This document shows positions 51,713-60,489 of a DNA stretch of 64,000 bases, piece after piece (within the stretch, counting starts at the first letter, position 1; each line of letters starts with the position of its first letter). A program made the translations under genes and the position numbers. The notes below the pieces were generated by a model that made no database searches, was not told the origin of the DNA, and saw only the letters and a list, made by a program, of their open reading frames with translations. The stretch is from Merdibacter sp965119685 (lineage in GTDB: Bacteria; Bacillota_I; Bacilli_A; Erysipelotrichales; Erysipelotrichaceae). The stretch lies in contig OZ221971.1 in the NCBI GenBank assembly GCA_965119685.1, positions 2,046,001 to 2,110,000 of the forward strand, given 5' to 3'.

Positions 51713-51740
51713 GAGAGGCTTTCATAGCCTCTTTACTTTT
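51713..51740 (+). terminator. Terminator of the ECF S-component gene
   Basis: Stem AGAGGCT-TTCAT-AGCCTCT followed by TTACTTTTT. The stretch between the stop at 51530 and here contains only a small hairpin (GCGCAG-TTA-CTGCGC); no gene is seen in 51531-51981. Confidence 0.7.
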
Positions 51741-51884
51741 TGCAGCTTGCTACAAAGCGACAGGATCATAAGCGCATGCAAGAGGGCATATTGGCGGCTC
51801 CTTCTCCTTTCTTCCACGCTTTCAGCAAAAAATATTGAAACAAAGTGCTTTTGAATTGTGGTAGATCGCTGATTGACAAATGCG

Positions 51885-51933
51885 TAAAATAAAAGAATCG
51901 GATTTCTTTCCAAAGAGGATTATTTCCGATTCT
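51885..51933 (-). terminator. Terminator of the pyridoxamine kinase operon
   Basis: Stem AGAATCGG (51894-51901) with CCGATTCT (51926-51933), then TTTATTTTA on the minus strand. Confidence 0.65.
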
Positions 51934-51981
51934 AAAGGCATATACCCATTGCCGACATAACTTGAAAGGGACAATCAAGCA

Positions 51982-52806
51982 TCATTCTTTCCAAAGCATT
52001 TTCAGCAGCGGTTCAAAGCACAGACCATAAGCGTGCGGCGTATGCTGGCGCAATGTTTCTTCCATACACGCTTTCACGAAAAAAGCAGCTTTGCGGACGC
52101 TTTGTTCCAGCGATTTTCCCTGCAACAGCATTCCGCTGACTACAGCCGCAAACACGTCGCCGCTGCCGGGACGGCCGACGCCGACCTTATCATGTGAGAT
52201 GTAAACGGTATTTCCATATTCATAGACAAGGGTGTGCATGCGCGTTCCTTCTTCCATGCCGGTAACGACGATCTGATGTACGCCCTGCTTCTCCAATCGC
52301 TGACAGCAACGACGCAAAAAAGCGGAGGAGGGCTGATCAAAGGGATACGGTTCATCGCACAGCAGGCACAGCTCCGTCAAATTGGGTAGCAGTACGTGCG
52401 CCGATGGGACAATCTCTTTCATCTGTTCTACGATCGCTTTACTGATCGTCGGATAGCAGTTCCCATGATCCCCCATCACCGGATCGACGATGATCTTTGT
52501 CTCCTGCGGCATTGTGGCAAGCCAGCGCCGCAGGATTTCCGCCTGTCGCTCGTTGCTTAAAAAGCCGGTGCAGACGGCATCAAAGGAAAGCTGTTCCTTC
52601 GCAAAGCTTTCGAGATACGCCGGCAGCTCCTCGGTGAAATCGACCATGTGATAGTGTGAAAACTCGGTGTGCATAGAAAGGATGGCAGTGGGGATAGCGA
52701 CCCCCTGATGTCCCATCGCAGATAGGATCGGCAGCATCACACTGATCGAGCAGCGGCCAAACCCACTCAGATCATTAAAAATCGCCGCTTTTTTTTGTCG
52801 TTCCAT
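51982..52806 (-). CDS. Pyridoxamine/pyridoxal kinase
   Basis: Ribokinase-superfamily kinase that phosphorylates B6 vitamers. 274 aa, with the N-terminal NDLSGFGRCSISVMLPILSAMG stretch (split: NDLSGFGRCS then LPILSAMG), DPVMGDHG, LPNLTELCLL and the anion hole/catalytic Asp motif GRPGSGDVFAA. The catalytic Asp is in GSGD. It overlaps the preceding small gene by one base (TGATG). Location next to the PdxR-type regulator fits a B6 salvage role. Confidence 0.9.
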   Translation of the reverse strand: MERQKKAAIFNDLSGFGRCSISVMLPILSAMGHQGVAIPTAILSMHTEFSHYHMVDFTEELPAYLESFAKEQLSFDAVCTGFLSNERQAEILRRWLATMPQETKIIVDPVMGDHGNCYPTISKAIVEQMKEIVPSAHVLLPNLTELCLLCDEPYPFDQPSSAFLRRCCQRLEKQGVHQIVVTGMEEGTRMHTLVYEYGNTVYISHDKVGVGRPGSGDVFAAVVSGMLLQGKSLEQSVRKAAFFVKACMEETLRQHTPHAYGLCFEPLLKMLWKE

Positions 52807-53099
52807 CAGCAGGCCTCATTGATGATTCGATACTGCTCTATCAAATAATCGAGATCTTCTTTTCCTAATGCTTCGATGACCTGCACGCTGACATCCTCTA
52901 AATCGCCTAAACGCTCAATGACGCTCGCCAGCAGTAATAATCGGCCATAGCCCTCCTGTCGCAGCGATCGAGCATCCATCATTGCCCGCACCTCATCGCC
53001 GGGAGTCGCTTGGCGCATGACACCGTTTCGATGCAGCTTTCCTTCTTCATCTTGGTAACCATGCGGCAGCGAAATGGGATATGTCTGCGCTGTTTTCAT
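52806..53099 (-). CDS. Small protein resembling a phage tail assembly chaperone
   Basis: 97 aa, acidic and helical in its second half (RLLLLASVIERLGDLEDVSVQVIEAL in two parts: RLLLLASVIERLGDLED, VSVQVIEAL). The layout, a short beta start, an E/R helix, LLLLASVI-x-RLG and a closing DLDYLIEQY, resembles Mu gp41-type tail assembly proteins. No other phage gene is nearby. It is cotranscribed with and overlaps the kinase gene. It could be a domesticated relic or a different small helical protein; I am not certain. Confidence 0.55.
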   Translation of the reverse strand: MKTAQTYPISLPHGYQDEEGKLHRNGVMRQATPGDEVRAMMDARSLRQEGYGRLLLLASVIERLGDLEDVSVQVIEALGKEDLDYLIEQYRIINEAC

Positions 53100-53188
53100 C
53101 TGTCTTCACCTGTTCCTTTCTCTAAAAAAGCGAAACGCCATTCCAAGGTGAATGATGCCTCGCTTGCCTTTTTCCTGACATTGCTTAC

Positions 53189-53217
53189 AGTATACTGCAA
53201 AATGGAGAATCGCGCAA
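53189..53217 (-). promoter_or_regulatory. Promoter of the kinase operon with B6 motif
   Basis: TTGCGC (53212-53217), 17-bp spacer, TATACT (53189-53194) on the minus strand, inside the palindrome CAGTATACTG (53188-53197). TATACTGTAA is shared with the regulator's own promoter. The start lies about 90 bp before the first gene. Confidence 0.5.
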
Positions 53218-53325
53218 TGCCAAGGTACGCGCTGATAACAATGGAAGGACTCACCAATGAACGCATAAAAAATGACTTTTATGCAATATTGAGTACAATC
53301 AAAGCGTTGAAAGATAAACTTTTGC

Positions 53326-53354
53326 TTGACAAAACATACTTCTATCGGTATCAT
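53326..53354 (+). promoter_or_regulatory. tRNA-Ala promoter
   Basis: TTGACA (53326-53331), 17-bp spacer, TATCAT (53349-53354), ending 13 bp before the tRNA. Confidence 0.85.
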
Positions 53355-53367
53355 TATAAATGCTCAT

Positions 53368-53443
53368 GGGGTGTTAGCTCAGCTGGGAGAGCACCTGCTT
53401 TGCAAGCAGGGGGTCATCGGTTCGATCCCGATACGCTCCACCA
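53368..53443 (+). tRNA. tRNA-Ala (anticodon TGC)
   Basis: A 76-nt cloverleaf with encoded CCA. The acceptor stem GGGGTGT pairs with ACGCTCC (two wobbles), the D arm has TTAGCTCAGCTGGGAGAGC, the anticodon stem CCTGC/GCAGG encloses TTTGCAA with TGC at 53401-53403, and the T arm holds GGTTCGATCC. It has its own promoter and terminator. Confidence 0.98.
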
Positions 53444-53455
53444 TAGTGGTTAGTC

Positions 53456-53489
53456 ATGCGATGCAATCGTGATATGCATCGCATTTTTT
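53456..53489 (+). terminator. tRNA-Ala terminator
   Basis: A 9-bp stem ATGCGATGC (53456-53464) with GCATCGCAT (53476-53484), then six T. The following 53490-53712 shows no gene. Confidence 0.9.
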
Positions 53490-53712
53490 GTTTATCAGCC
53501 GAATCATGGATGAGGGATTAGGCAGCAATATCGCCGTTGATCCCCTCCCCCATCAAAAAACAGTAGCCTGCGCCATACTTATACTGCTGCTTCAGCCTCT
53601 TCCAGTGCTTTCCACTCTTCTTTTTCAAAGCACACATCACTCGACATACCCACGTATGCGCCGCCGGTTCTATCTTTTTACACCGCTGATCACGCAAACC
53701 TTAAGCATACGA

Positions 53713-53741
53713 TTGGAAATATCAGAAAATACGGCTATAAT
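53713..53741 (+). promoter_or_regulatory. Promoter of the flavo-diiron gene
   Basis: TTGGAA (53713-53718), 17-bp spacer, TATAAT (53736-53741), 35 bp before the start codon. Confidence 0.7.
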
Positions 53742-53775
53742 AATAACGGTAAAAAGAAAGAAAAGAGGTATCCTG

Positions 53776-54981
53776 ATGTATTGTACTCGTAAGCTCACTG
53801 ATGCGATCGTATGGGTCGGCGGCAGCGACCGCCGTTTGGCCCTGTTTGAAAATCTGTTTCCAATTCCCCGCGGCGTGGCCTATAACGCCTATCTGATCTT
53901 GGATGAAAAGACTTGCCTGATGGACACTGTCGACGCTTCCATCCGCCAGCAGTTCATCGAAAACGTCTTAGCCGCTTTGAATGGACGCACGCTTGATTAT
54001 CTCGTCGTCAATCACATGGAACCGGATCACTGTGCGAATATCGAAGCGCTGGCACTGCGCTTTCCAAAGATGAAAATCATCGGCAATGCCAAAACGCACG
54101 CCTTTCTCAAACAGTTTTATGACTTTGATTTCGGTGATCGTCTGATCACAGTCACGGAAAAAGACACCCTTGCACTGGGCAAGCATACCCTCCACTTTGT
54201 ATTTGCCCCGATGGTACACTGGCCGGAGGTCATGATGAGCTATGAATCCAGCGAGAAAATCCTGTTCTCCGCCGATGCGTTTGGCAGCTTCGGCGCACAT
54301 AACGGTACGCTGTTTGACGATGAGATCCGCCTAGACAGCGAGTGGATGAGTGATGCACGCCGCTACTACACCAACATCGTCGGTAAATACGGCATGCAGG
54401 TACAGGCGGTGATGAAAAAAGCTGCCGCCCTCGACATCGCGATGATCGCTCCGTTACACGGCGTCGTATGGAGAAGTCAAATTCCTCTCATTCTGGAGAA
54501 ATATCAACAATGGAGCACCTACACTGCGGAGGAGCAGGGAGTGCTCATCCTTTATGGATCGATGTATGGCAACACCGAGAACGCGGCCAACGTATTGGCA
54601 GGGATGTTAGCGGACAAAGGCATTCATTCCCTGGCGGTCTATGACGTCTCCAACACACATCTTTCCACGCTGATTGCCGAGTCCTTCCGTTACAGCCACA
54701 TCGTGCTCGCCGCGCCGACCTACAACAATGACATCTATCCGACGATGTACCATTATCTGCACGACTGCAAAGCGCTGAACTTACAAAAGCGTACCGTCGC
54801 CCTGATCGAAAACGGCACATGGGGACCGCTCAGCGCAAAGCAGATGCTCGCCTGCGTACAGGAGATGAAAGAGATGACGGTTCTTACGCCTTCCGTGACG
54901 ATTCGCTCAGCGCTCAATGCTGACAGCCGCGCACAGCTGTCACAGTTGGCTGACGCGATCGCCGCTTCCTTCAGCGCATAA
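53776..54981 (+). CDS. A-type flavoprotein (flavo-diiron O2/NO reductase)
   Basis: Cytoplasmic enzyme that reduces oxygen to water or nitric oxide to N2O, protecting anaerobes. The N-terminal metallo-beta-lactamase-like domain holds the diiron ligands: H-x-E-x-DH in NHMEPDHCANIE (near residue 80), His in MVHWPEVM, Asp in FSADAFGSFG and His in PLHGVVW. The C-terminal flavodoxin domain starts near residue 253 (ILYGSMYGNTENAA binds FMN). 401 aa. The frame is open 96 codons upstream, but the ATG at 53776 has AAGAGGT and lies after the promoter. Its electron donor is not in the window. Confidence 0.93.
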   Translation: MYCTRKLTDAIVWVGGSDRRLALFENLFPIPRGVAYNAYLILDEKTCLMDTVDASIRQQFIENVLAALNGRTLDYLVVNHMEPDHCANIEALALRFPKMKIIGNAKTHAFLKQFYDFDFGDRLITVTEKDTLALGKHTLHFVFAPMVHWPEVMMSYESSEKILFSADAFGSFGAHNGTLFDDEIRLDSEWMSDARRYYTNIVGKYGMQVQAVMKKAAALDIAMIAPLHGVVWRSQIPLILEKYQQWSTYTAEEQGVLILYGSMYGNTENAANVLAGMLADKGIHSLAVYDVSNTHLSTLIAESFRYSHIVLAAPTYNNDIYPTMYHYLHDCKALNLQKRTVALIENGTWGPLSAKQMLACVQEMKEMTVLTPSVTIRSALNADSRAQLSQLADAIAASFSA

Positions 54982-55001
54982 GTTATTCATAGCGTTTTTT
55001 G

Positions 55002-55026
55002 AAAGGAGAGCAGCTCTCTCCTTTTT
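55002..55026 (+). terminator. Terminator of the flavo-diiron gene
   Basis: A 9-bp stem AAAGGAGAG (55002-55010) with CTCTCCTTT (55016-55024), then T residues. The inverted-repeat element starts five bases later. Confidence 0.85.
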
Positions 55027-55031
55027 CATTT

Positions 55032-55231
55032 AAAAAGGGGCTGTAACGAAAAGATTAGAAATATGTCAAAAACAATGTTGATATAGGCCGATGGTGTTTG
55101 ATACAAAATTTTCTATTCATCTCTGTCATTTTCAGCAACAAAGCCCACACAAAAGCAAAAAAAATGCATTGCATTCTCAAAATAAGAGAACAAATGCATT
55201 TTTTTGCTTTTATTCGTTACAGCCCCTTTTT
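55032..55231 (+). repeat. Inverted-repeat element, copy B (MITE-like)
   Basis: 200 bp bounded by 18-bp perfect terminal inverted repeats (AAAAAGGGGCTGTAACGA at 55032-55049 and its complement ending at 55231). Near the right end a long internal hairpin (GC, eight A, TGCATT at 55055-region counterpart 55155-55170, pairing with 55193-55207) resembles the hairpin of copy A. No open reading frame. Same orientation and setting as 22481-22691: directly behind a plus-strand gene and in front of a convergent minus-strand gene. The remaining 55232-55329 appears empty. Confidence 0.75.
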
Positions 55232-55329
55232 ATCATCGTATCTTCATATCTTCATCGATGTCATTGGCGTGGCCCCTAGCAATGGATGGCATAAATCACA
55301 AAAGACATCTTCCCCATTCATTCCCGCCT

Positions 55330-57201
55330 TTACGCCTCCTGCACATCAAACTGGGAATTGTATAACTGCGTATAGAAGCCATCCGCCTTCATCAGTTCCT
55401 CATGATTGCCGGCTTCGACAATATCGCCGTCCCTCATCACCAAGATCAGATCGGCATCACGGATGGTGGAGAGACGGTGGGCGATCACAAAACTGGTGCG
55501 GTTCTCCATCAGCTTGTCCATTCCCTTTTGAATCAGCACCTCCGTACGCGTATCGACACTGCTGGTCGCCTCATCGAGAATCAAAATCTTCGGATTTGCC
55601 AAGAAGGCGCGGGCGATCGTCAGCAGCTGCTTTTGTCCCCGAGAGATATTGCTGCTCTCCTCATTGATCACCGTATCATAGCCATGATCCAGCGTACGGA
55701 TGAAATGATCGACATATGCGGCATCGGCAGCCCGCATGACCTCCTCATCGCTGGCATCCAGCTTGCCATAGCGCAGGTTTTCCATTACCGTGCCGTTAAA
55801 CAGCCAAGCATCCTGCAATACCATGCCAAAGAGGGCGCGCAAATCTTTTCGGCGCATCTCTGTCGTTTTAATACCGTCAATGTAGATCGCCCCGCTATTA
55901 AGCTCGTAAAAACGCATCAGCAGCTTGATAATCGTCGTCTTGCCGGCACCCGTCGGCCCCACGATCGCGATCTTCTTGCCCGGCTTGATATACATGGAAA
56001 AATCGCGAATGATGATCTTATCCGGCGTATAACCGAAGTGTACGTTTTCAAAGGTTACCTGTCCTTGTATCTGCGTATTGCCCTGCGCATCGAAAATCTC
56101 TATTGGATGCGCGCACTCCGCTGTTTCCTCTTCTTCTCCCAAGAAAGCGAAGACACGCTCGGCCGCCGCCGCGGTAGATTGCAGGACGTTCATATTCTGC
56201 GCTATCATGCTGATCGGCTGATTAAAGCTGCGCACATAGGTGATAAACGATTGAATATCACCGATGGTGATCGACCCCTGCATCGCCAGATAGCCGCCTA
56301 AAATCGCTACGCCGACATAGCCCAGATTACCGACAAAGGTGCTGATCGGCTGCATCAGTCCGCTTAAAAACTGTGACTTCCAAGCGGAACGATAGAGCTG
56401 TTCGTTTAAAGCGTCAAAGGTTTCCACGCTTTTTTCTTCCCCGTTGAACGCCTTCATAATCAGATGTGCGCCATACATTTCCTCGATATGACCGTTGACC
56501 TCACCTAAGGATTGCTGCTGAGCGGCGAAATAGCGCTGAGAGTGCTTCACCACCGTCGTAATCAACAGCAAAGAGAGCGGCACGACGATCAGCGCCAGCA
56601 GCGTCATCGGCAGCGAGATGCTCAGCATCATCGCCAGATAACCGACAACCTGTACAAAGCTGCTGATCAGCTGTCCCAGCGACTGATTCATCGTCTGCTG
56701 AATCATATCGACATCGTTGGAGAAGCGCGAAAGCACCTCGCCGTGTGACTGCCGGTCGAAATAAGAAAACGGCAGGCGGTTGACCTTATCCGCCATCTCG
56801 TTACGCAGACGATAAGCGACCTTTTGCGATACCCCGGCCATCATCCAGCTTTGAATAAAGCCGCACAGCGTCGAAATCAGATAGAGGCCGACTAACTGTA
56901 AGAGAATGCGTTCGATCGCCGCAAAATCAATACCGCCCGTGCCATAGATCTTTGCCATGAAGCCTTTGGTCAGTTCAGTGGTGGCATTTCCTAAAACCTT
57001 AGGGCCGACGACCATGAAGATGACGGAACAAATGGAAAACAGAAACGCGATGATGATCTGTACGCTATATGGCTTAAGATAGCGAAGCAGCTGCAGCATC
57101 GTTCCCTTAAAGTCTTTGGCTTTTTCCGCCGGTCCTCTGCCGCGCATGCCCATCACGCCTCTTTTCATTGCCAATGAAGAATTATTCGACTGTTTACTCA
57201 T
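55330..57201 (-). CDS. ABC exporter half-transporter (catalytic-site subunit)
   Basis: Multidrug-type exporter, 623 aa: six transmembrane helices (about residues 40-340) and an ATPase domain. Walker A GPTGAGKTT, Walker B ILILDEATSSVD with the catalytic Glu, and the H-loop His in FVIAHRLST are normal, but the signature motif is altered (SRGQKQ rather than SGGQ). It overlaps the preceding exporter gene by 8 bp; the two should form a heterodimer of the BmrCD/TM287-288 type. Confidence 0.92.
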   Translation of the reverse strand: MSKQSNNSSLAMKRGVMGMRGRGPAEKAKDFKGTMLQLLRYLKPYSVQIIIAFLFSICSVIFMVVGPKVLGNATTELTKGFMAKIYGTGGIDFAAIERILLQLVGLYLISTLCGFIQSWMMAGVSQKVAYRLRNEMADKVNRLPFSYFDRQSHGEVLSRFSNDVDMIQQTMNQSLGQLISSFVQVVGYLAMMLSISLPMTLLALIVVPLSLLLITTVVKHSQRYFAAQQQSLGEVNGHIEEMYGAHLIMKAFNGEEKSVETFDALNEQLYRSAWKSQFLSGLMQPISTFVGNLGYVGVAILGGYLAMQGSITIGDIQSFITYVRSFNQPISMIAQNMNVLQSTAAAAERVFAFLGEEEETAECAHPIEIFDAQGNTQIQGQVTFENVHFGYTPDKIIIRDFSMYIKPGKKIAIVGPTGAGKTTIIKLLMRFYELNSGAIYIDGIKTTEMRRKDLRALFGMVLQDAWLFNGTVMENLRYGKLDASDEEVMRAADAAYVDHFIRTLDHGYDTVINEESSNISRGQKQLLTIARAFLANPKILILDEATSSVDTRTEVLIQKGMDKLMENRTSFVIAHRLSTIRDADLILVMRDGDIVEAGNHEELMKADGFYTQLYNSQFDVQEA

Positions 57202-59473
57202 CTTCTAATTCCTCCTTTGAAAGCTGGCTGTATGCGATCTCTCGATAGACATCGCAGCTTGCCATCAATTCCTGATGCGTGCCGATGCCGACAATGCTGC
57301 CTTTGTCGAGCACGACGATCTGATCGGCATGCAAAATCGAAGAGATACGCTGGGCAACCAACAGCACCGTGCTCCCTTTTTCCCTGCACATCTGTGTAAG
57401 CGCCTTGCGCAGGTTAGCGTCGGTTTTGAAATCCAGCGCCGAAAACGTATCATCAAAGATAAAGATCTCCGGCGTTTTTACCAATGCGCGGGCGATCGAA
57501 AGACGCTGACGCTGACCGCCGGATACGTTGGTTCCCCCCTGTGCGATCGGCGTATCAAAGCCCTTTGGCAATGCATCGATAAACTCCTGCGCCTGTGCAA
57601 TCTCTGATGCTTTGTGCATCTCGCTTTCATCGGCATCCGCTTTGGCATAATGCAGATTGGAAGCGATTGTCCCACTGAACAGATAGCCCTTCTGCGGCAC
57701 GTAGCCGATGCGCTCACGCAGCGCATGCTGGGAGACCTCTTTGACATTGACGCCGTCGACGAGAACCTCGCCCTCGCTGACATCGAAGAAACGCGGTACC
57801 AGATTGATCAGCGTCGATTTCCCGCTGCCGGTACTGCCGATAAACGCTGTCGTCTTACCCGCCGGCGCAAGGAAGCTCAAATGATGCAGTACCGGTTCTT
57901 CCGCCCCCGGATAACGGAAAGACACATCGCGAAATTCCACCAGTCCCTTTTTCGTCTCATCAAAAGAAGCAGGCTGCTTTGGATCGAGAACAGTCGCCTC
58001 GCTCTCAAGCACCTCGCAGATGCGCGATGCCGCCACGGAAGCGCGGGGAATCATAATCGACATCATCGTGATCATCATAAATGCCATGATGATCTGCATC
58101 GCATACTGCATGAATGCCATCATGTCGCCGACCTGCATCACCCCGGCGTCGATCTGATGCGATCCGACCCAGACGATCAAGATGGAGGTACAATTCATCA
58201 CCAGCATGATGAGCGGCATCAAAACCCCCATCGAACGGCCGACAAACATCAGGTTTTTAAGAATTCGATGGTTGGCCTGTTCAAACTTCTTTTTCTCCAC
58301 CTCCTGATTGTTAAAGGCGCGGATGACCGGCATACCATCCAAGAACTCGCGCACCACCGCGTTAAGATGGTCCATCAGCTTCTGCGTAATCCGAAATTTC
58401 GGTAATACGAGTGCAAATGCGCTCGCCATGATCCCCAAGATGACAACGATGACCAAAGCGATGATCCACGTCATGCTGACATCGGAATTCAGCACCTTGA
58501 TCAATGCTCCGATTCCGATGATCGGCGCATAGATGACCATGCGCAGCATCATCACCATCACCATCTGCACCTGCTGAATGTCATTCGTCGTTCTCGTTAA
58601 CAGCGTATTGGTGGAAAAACGGTCAAATTCCGCCAGTGAGAAGCTCTCCACCTTGGTGAACATATCATGGCGCAGCTGACGGCTCAGCCCTGCCGCAATG
58701 CGCGACGCCAAAAAGCCGACCAGCACTGCCGCCGCCGCAGAACCAAATGCCAGCAGCAGCATCAAAGCGCCGTTGCTAAACAAATAGGAATATTGAATTC
58801 CCTGTGTGTCCATGCCGATGGCCTGATACTCTTTCAGCACATACTGCGCGTTGGCAGTATCGACGCTGCTTTGTCCCATCGCCTCTTTCAGCGTATTCAT
58901 CTGCGTTTTTATCTGCGACAGCTGCTGTTGGGAGAGCGATGGAATGATGTCATAAAGGGAGGTTCCCTGCGGCATCATCTGCATCATCGCTAACAGCTGC
59001 TGCTGTTCCTCACTCAAATCGGCAGCTTTGTCAGGATCTGCCAGCGCTTCTTGCAGCGATGTCTCCATCTGATCTATACCGCTGACACACGTCTCTGCCG
59101 GCGACAGTGCCAGCTTGATTTCCTCGTGTGTGTGAAGCGGCTCCTCCTTCAGCAGATAAAGACTCTCCTCTTGTAATGCCGGATAGCGCTCTAACTGCTG
59201 ATCCGTTGCTTCTTGGGGCGTTACTAACGTGTAGTTATCGGTAAAGATCTGCCATTCTTCCTCATCCATAAACAGTGACAGCTTCTCTGCCTCCTGTGCG
59301 CGCAGGGCGCTGAGCACCCCATCCTCGATACCGTTGGAATTGATACCGACGTTGACGATGTTGCTCATGTAGTCCGGCATCGTCAGCTCACACATCGCCT
59401 GCGCAAACAGCAGTGCGACGATGACGAGGATAGAAGCGGCAAACGGTTTCAAATACCTTCTCAGCTTCAGCAT
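57194..59473 (-). CDS. ABC exporter half-transporter (degenerate-site subunit)
   Basis: Partner of the next gene, 759 aa. The extra length is a ~150-residue acidic Gln-rich outside insertion between helices 1 and 2 (about residues 50-210). The ATPase domain has Walker A GSTGSGKST and a canonical signature SGGQRQR, but Walker B ends FIFDDTFSALD with Asp instead of the catalytic Glu, and the H-loop is VAQRISS with Gln for His. This is the usual division of labour in heterodimeric exporters. GGAAGGAG precedes the ATG, which overlaps the marR stop. Confidence 0.92.
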   Translation of the reverse strand: MLKLRRYLKPFAASILVIVALLFAQAMCELTMPDYMSNIVNVGINSNGIEDGVLSALRAQEAEKLSLFMDEEEWQIFTDNYTLVTPQEATDQQLERYPALQEESLYLLKEEPLHTHEEIKLALSPAETCVSGIDQMETSLQEALADPDKAADLSEEQQQLLAMMQMMPQGTSLYDIIPSLSQQQLSQIKTQMNTLKEAMGQSSVDTANAQYVLKEYQAIGMDTQGIQYSYLFSNGALMLLLAFGSAAAAVLVGFLASRIAAGLSRQLRHDMFTKVESFSLAEFDRFSTNTLLTRTTNDIQQVQMVMVMMLRMVIYAPIIGIGALIKVLNSDVSMTWIIALVIVVILGIMASAFALVLPKFRITQKLMDHLNAVVREFLDGMPVIRAFNNQEVEKKKFEQANHRILKNLMFVGRSMGVLMPLIMLVMNCTSILIVWVGSHQIDAGVMQVGDMMAFMQYAMQIIMAFMMITMMSIMIPRASVAASRICEVLESEATVLDPKQPASFDETKKGLVEFRDVSFRYPGAEEPVLHHLSFLAPAGKTTAFIGSTGSGKSTLINLVPRFFDVSEGEVLVDGVNVKEVSQHALRERIGYVPQKGYLFSGTIASNLHYAKADADESEMHKASEIAQAQEFIDALPKGFDTPIAQGGTNVSGGQRQRLSIARALVKTPEIFIFDDTFSALDFKTDANLRKALTQMCREKGSTVLLVAQRISSILHADQIVVLDKGSIVGIGTHQELMASCDVYREIAYSQLSKEELEDE

Positions 59474-59949
59474 GTACGATCTCCTTCCTTCTTCGGCGTG
59501 TCCTGCCCGTGCTGTGCCTGATAAAAGACGATTGCTTTTTCCAAAATACGCACCAATGCCCGGGCGTCCTCTTCTCCTAATAATGAGATGAACGCACGCA
59601 GATGCTCCTGCATGAGCAGCAGTGATTCACGCAGATGCTCCTTCGCCTGTTCACTCACCTGAATGCAGGTCGTCCGCCGATCATGGGGCGGTTTCACTCG
59701 CTGCACCCAGCCCTTTTCCTCAAAGCTGCGAATCATTTGTGAAATAGCGGCAGGCGTCACCTTGAAATAGTCGCTGAGGTCGCTCATCTTCACCGGCGAT
59801 CCATCCGGATGCATGTGAAGGATACTTTCCAAAATCATGACATCGCGCTTTCTCATCTGCTTATGACAGACGTTCATCATCGGCCCGTTTTCCTTTGGGA
59901 ACATGTAGAACAGCTTCATCAGTTCACGCATGATCTCCTGATCGTCCAT
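59467..59949 (-). CDS. MarR-family regulator of the ABC exporter
   Basis: Winged-helix repressor of 160 aa. The DNA-binding part is clear: VKMSDLSDYFKVTPAAISQMI (shown here in part; recognition helix PAAISQMIRSFEEKGW) and wing PPHDRRTTCIQVSEQA. It heads the operon and overlaps the exporter gene. A palindrome at the transcription start is its likely operator, giving self-control and drug-responsive expression. AGGAGGTGA, a near-perfect ribosome binding site, precedes the ATG. Confidence 0.92.
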   Translation of the reverse strand: MDDQEIMRELMKLFYMFPKENGPMMNVCHKQMRKRDVMILESILHMHPDGSPVKMSDLSDYFKVTPAAISQMIRSFEEKGWVQRVKPPHDRRTTCIQVSEQAKEHLRESLLLMQEHLRAFISLLGEEDARALVRILEKAIVFYQAQHGQDTPKKEGDRTC

Positions 59950-59965
59950 CTCATCACCTCCTAAA

Positions 59966-60027
59966 TAGTTAAGTTTATTAACTATTAAACACCTTAACTA
60001 TTATATGCAGATCCTTTTTTCTGTCAA
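59966..60027 (-). promoter_or_regulatory. MarR operon promoter and operator
   Basis: TTGACA (60022-60027), 16-bp spacer, TATAAT (60000-60005) on the minus strand. Just downstream is the perfect palindrome TAGTTAA-GTTTA-TTAACTA (59966-59984), and a further TTAACTA half-site at 59994-60000 touches the -10 box. A repressor bound there would block initiation. Confidence 0.8.
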
Positions 60028-60241
60028 CACTTTTTCCCTGCTTCCCATCGTTTCCCATCATTGCGCGTCTCTCTTGCCACAGTCATTCAGCTGTATCGTT
60101 AGATTTCCGCCGCTTTTTCACTCTGTCTCACTTTTTGCAGGAGACAAACCGACAGAGCGATTGCGAAAATAATCTCTTTCTACTCCATTATTCTCTGTCT
60201 TTCTTTGCTTTGATAACGGGCGATCCTTTCTTTACACAAGC

Positions 60242-60452
60242 GCGCCGCTGACCTCTCCCCTTCCTCATCCCGTTTGTTCTCTTTTCCCGCTTCAACAGAC
60301 AAATATGTCTGATACCAGTTTACATCTTTGACATCCGGCGGCGCTTTTTCACACAGCATGCACCGCTGGAAAAGCCAATTCCTCATCCCTTTTGCTCTCT
60401 TTCCCCGCTTCAACAGACAAATATATCTGACGCCAGTTTACATCTTTGACAC
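60242..60452. repeat. Two ~92-bp direct repeats, 118 bp apart
   Basis: Copies at about 60242-60334 and 60360-60452 share long blocks (for example GCTTCAACAGACAAATAT and CAGTTTACATCTTTGACA) with scattered differences. The stretch 59985-60489 otherwise holds only the MarR promoter and the ribosome binding site of the next gene. Minus-strand frames across the repeats are conserved in part, but no credible gene results. Confidence 0.7.
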
Positions 60453-60489
60453 TTCATTATAAAATAAACAATCGAAAGAGGGGAATTTC

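Noticed and set aside
60180..60413. 77-codon minus-strand frame over the 118-bp-spaced repeats
   Set aside because: Starts with TTG without a binding site, and the second repeat copy is in another frame; better read as repeats than as a gene.
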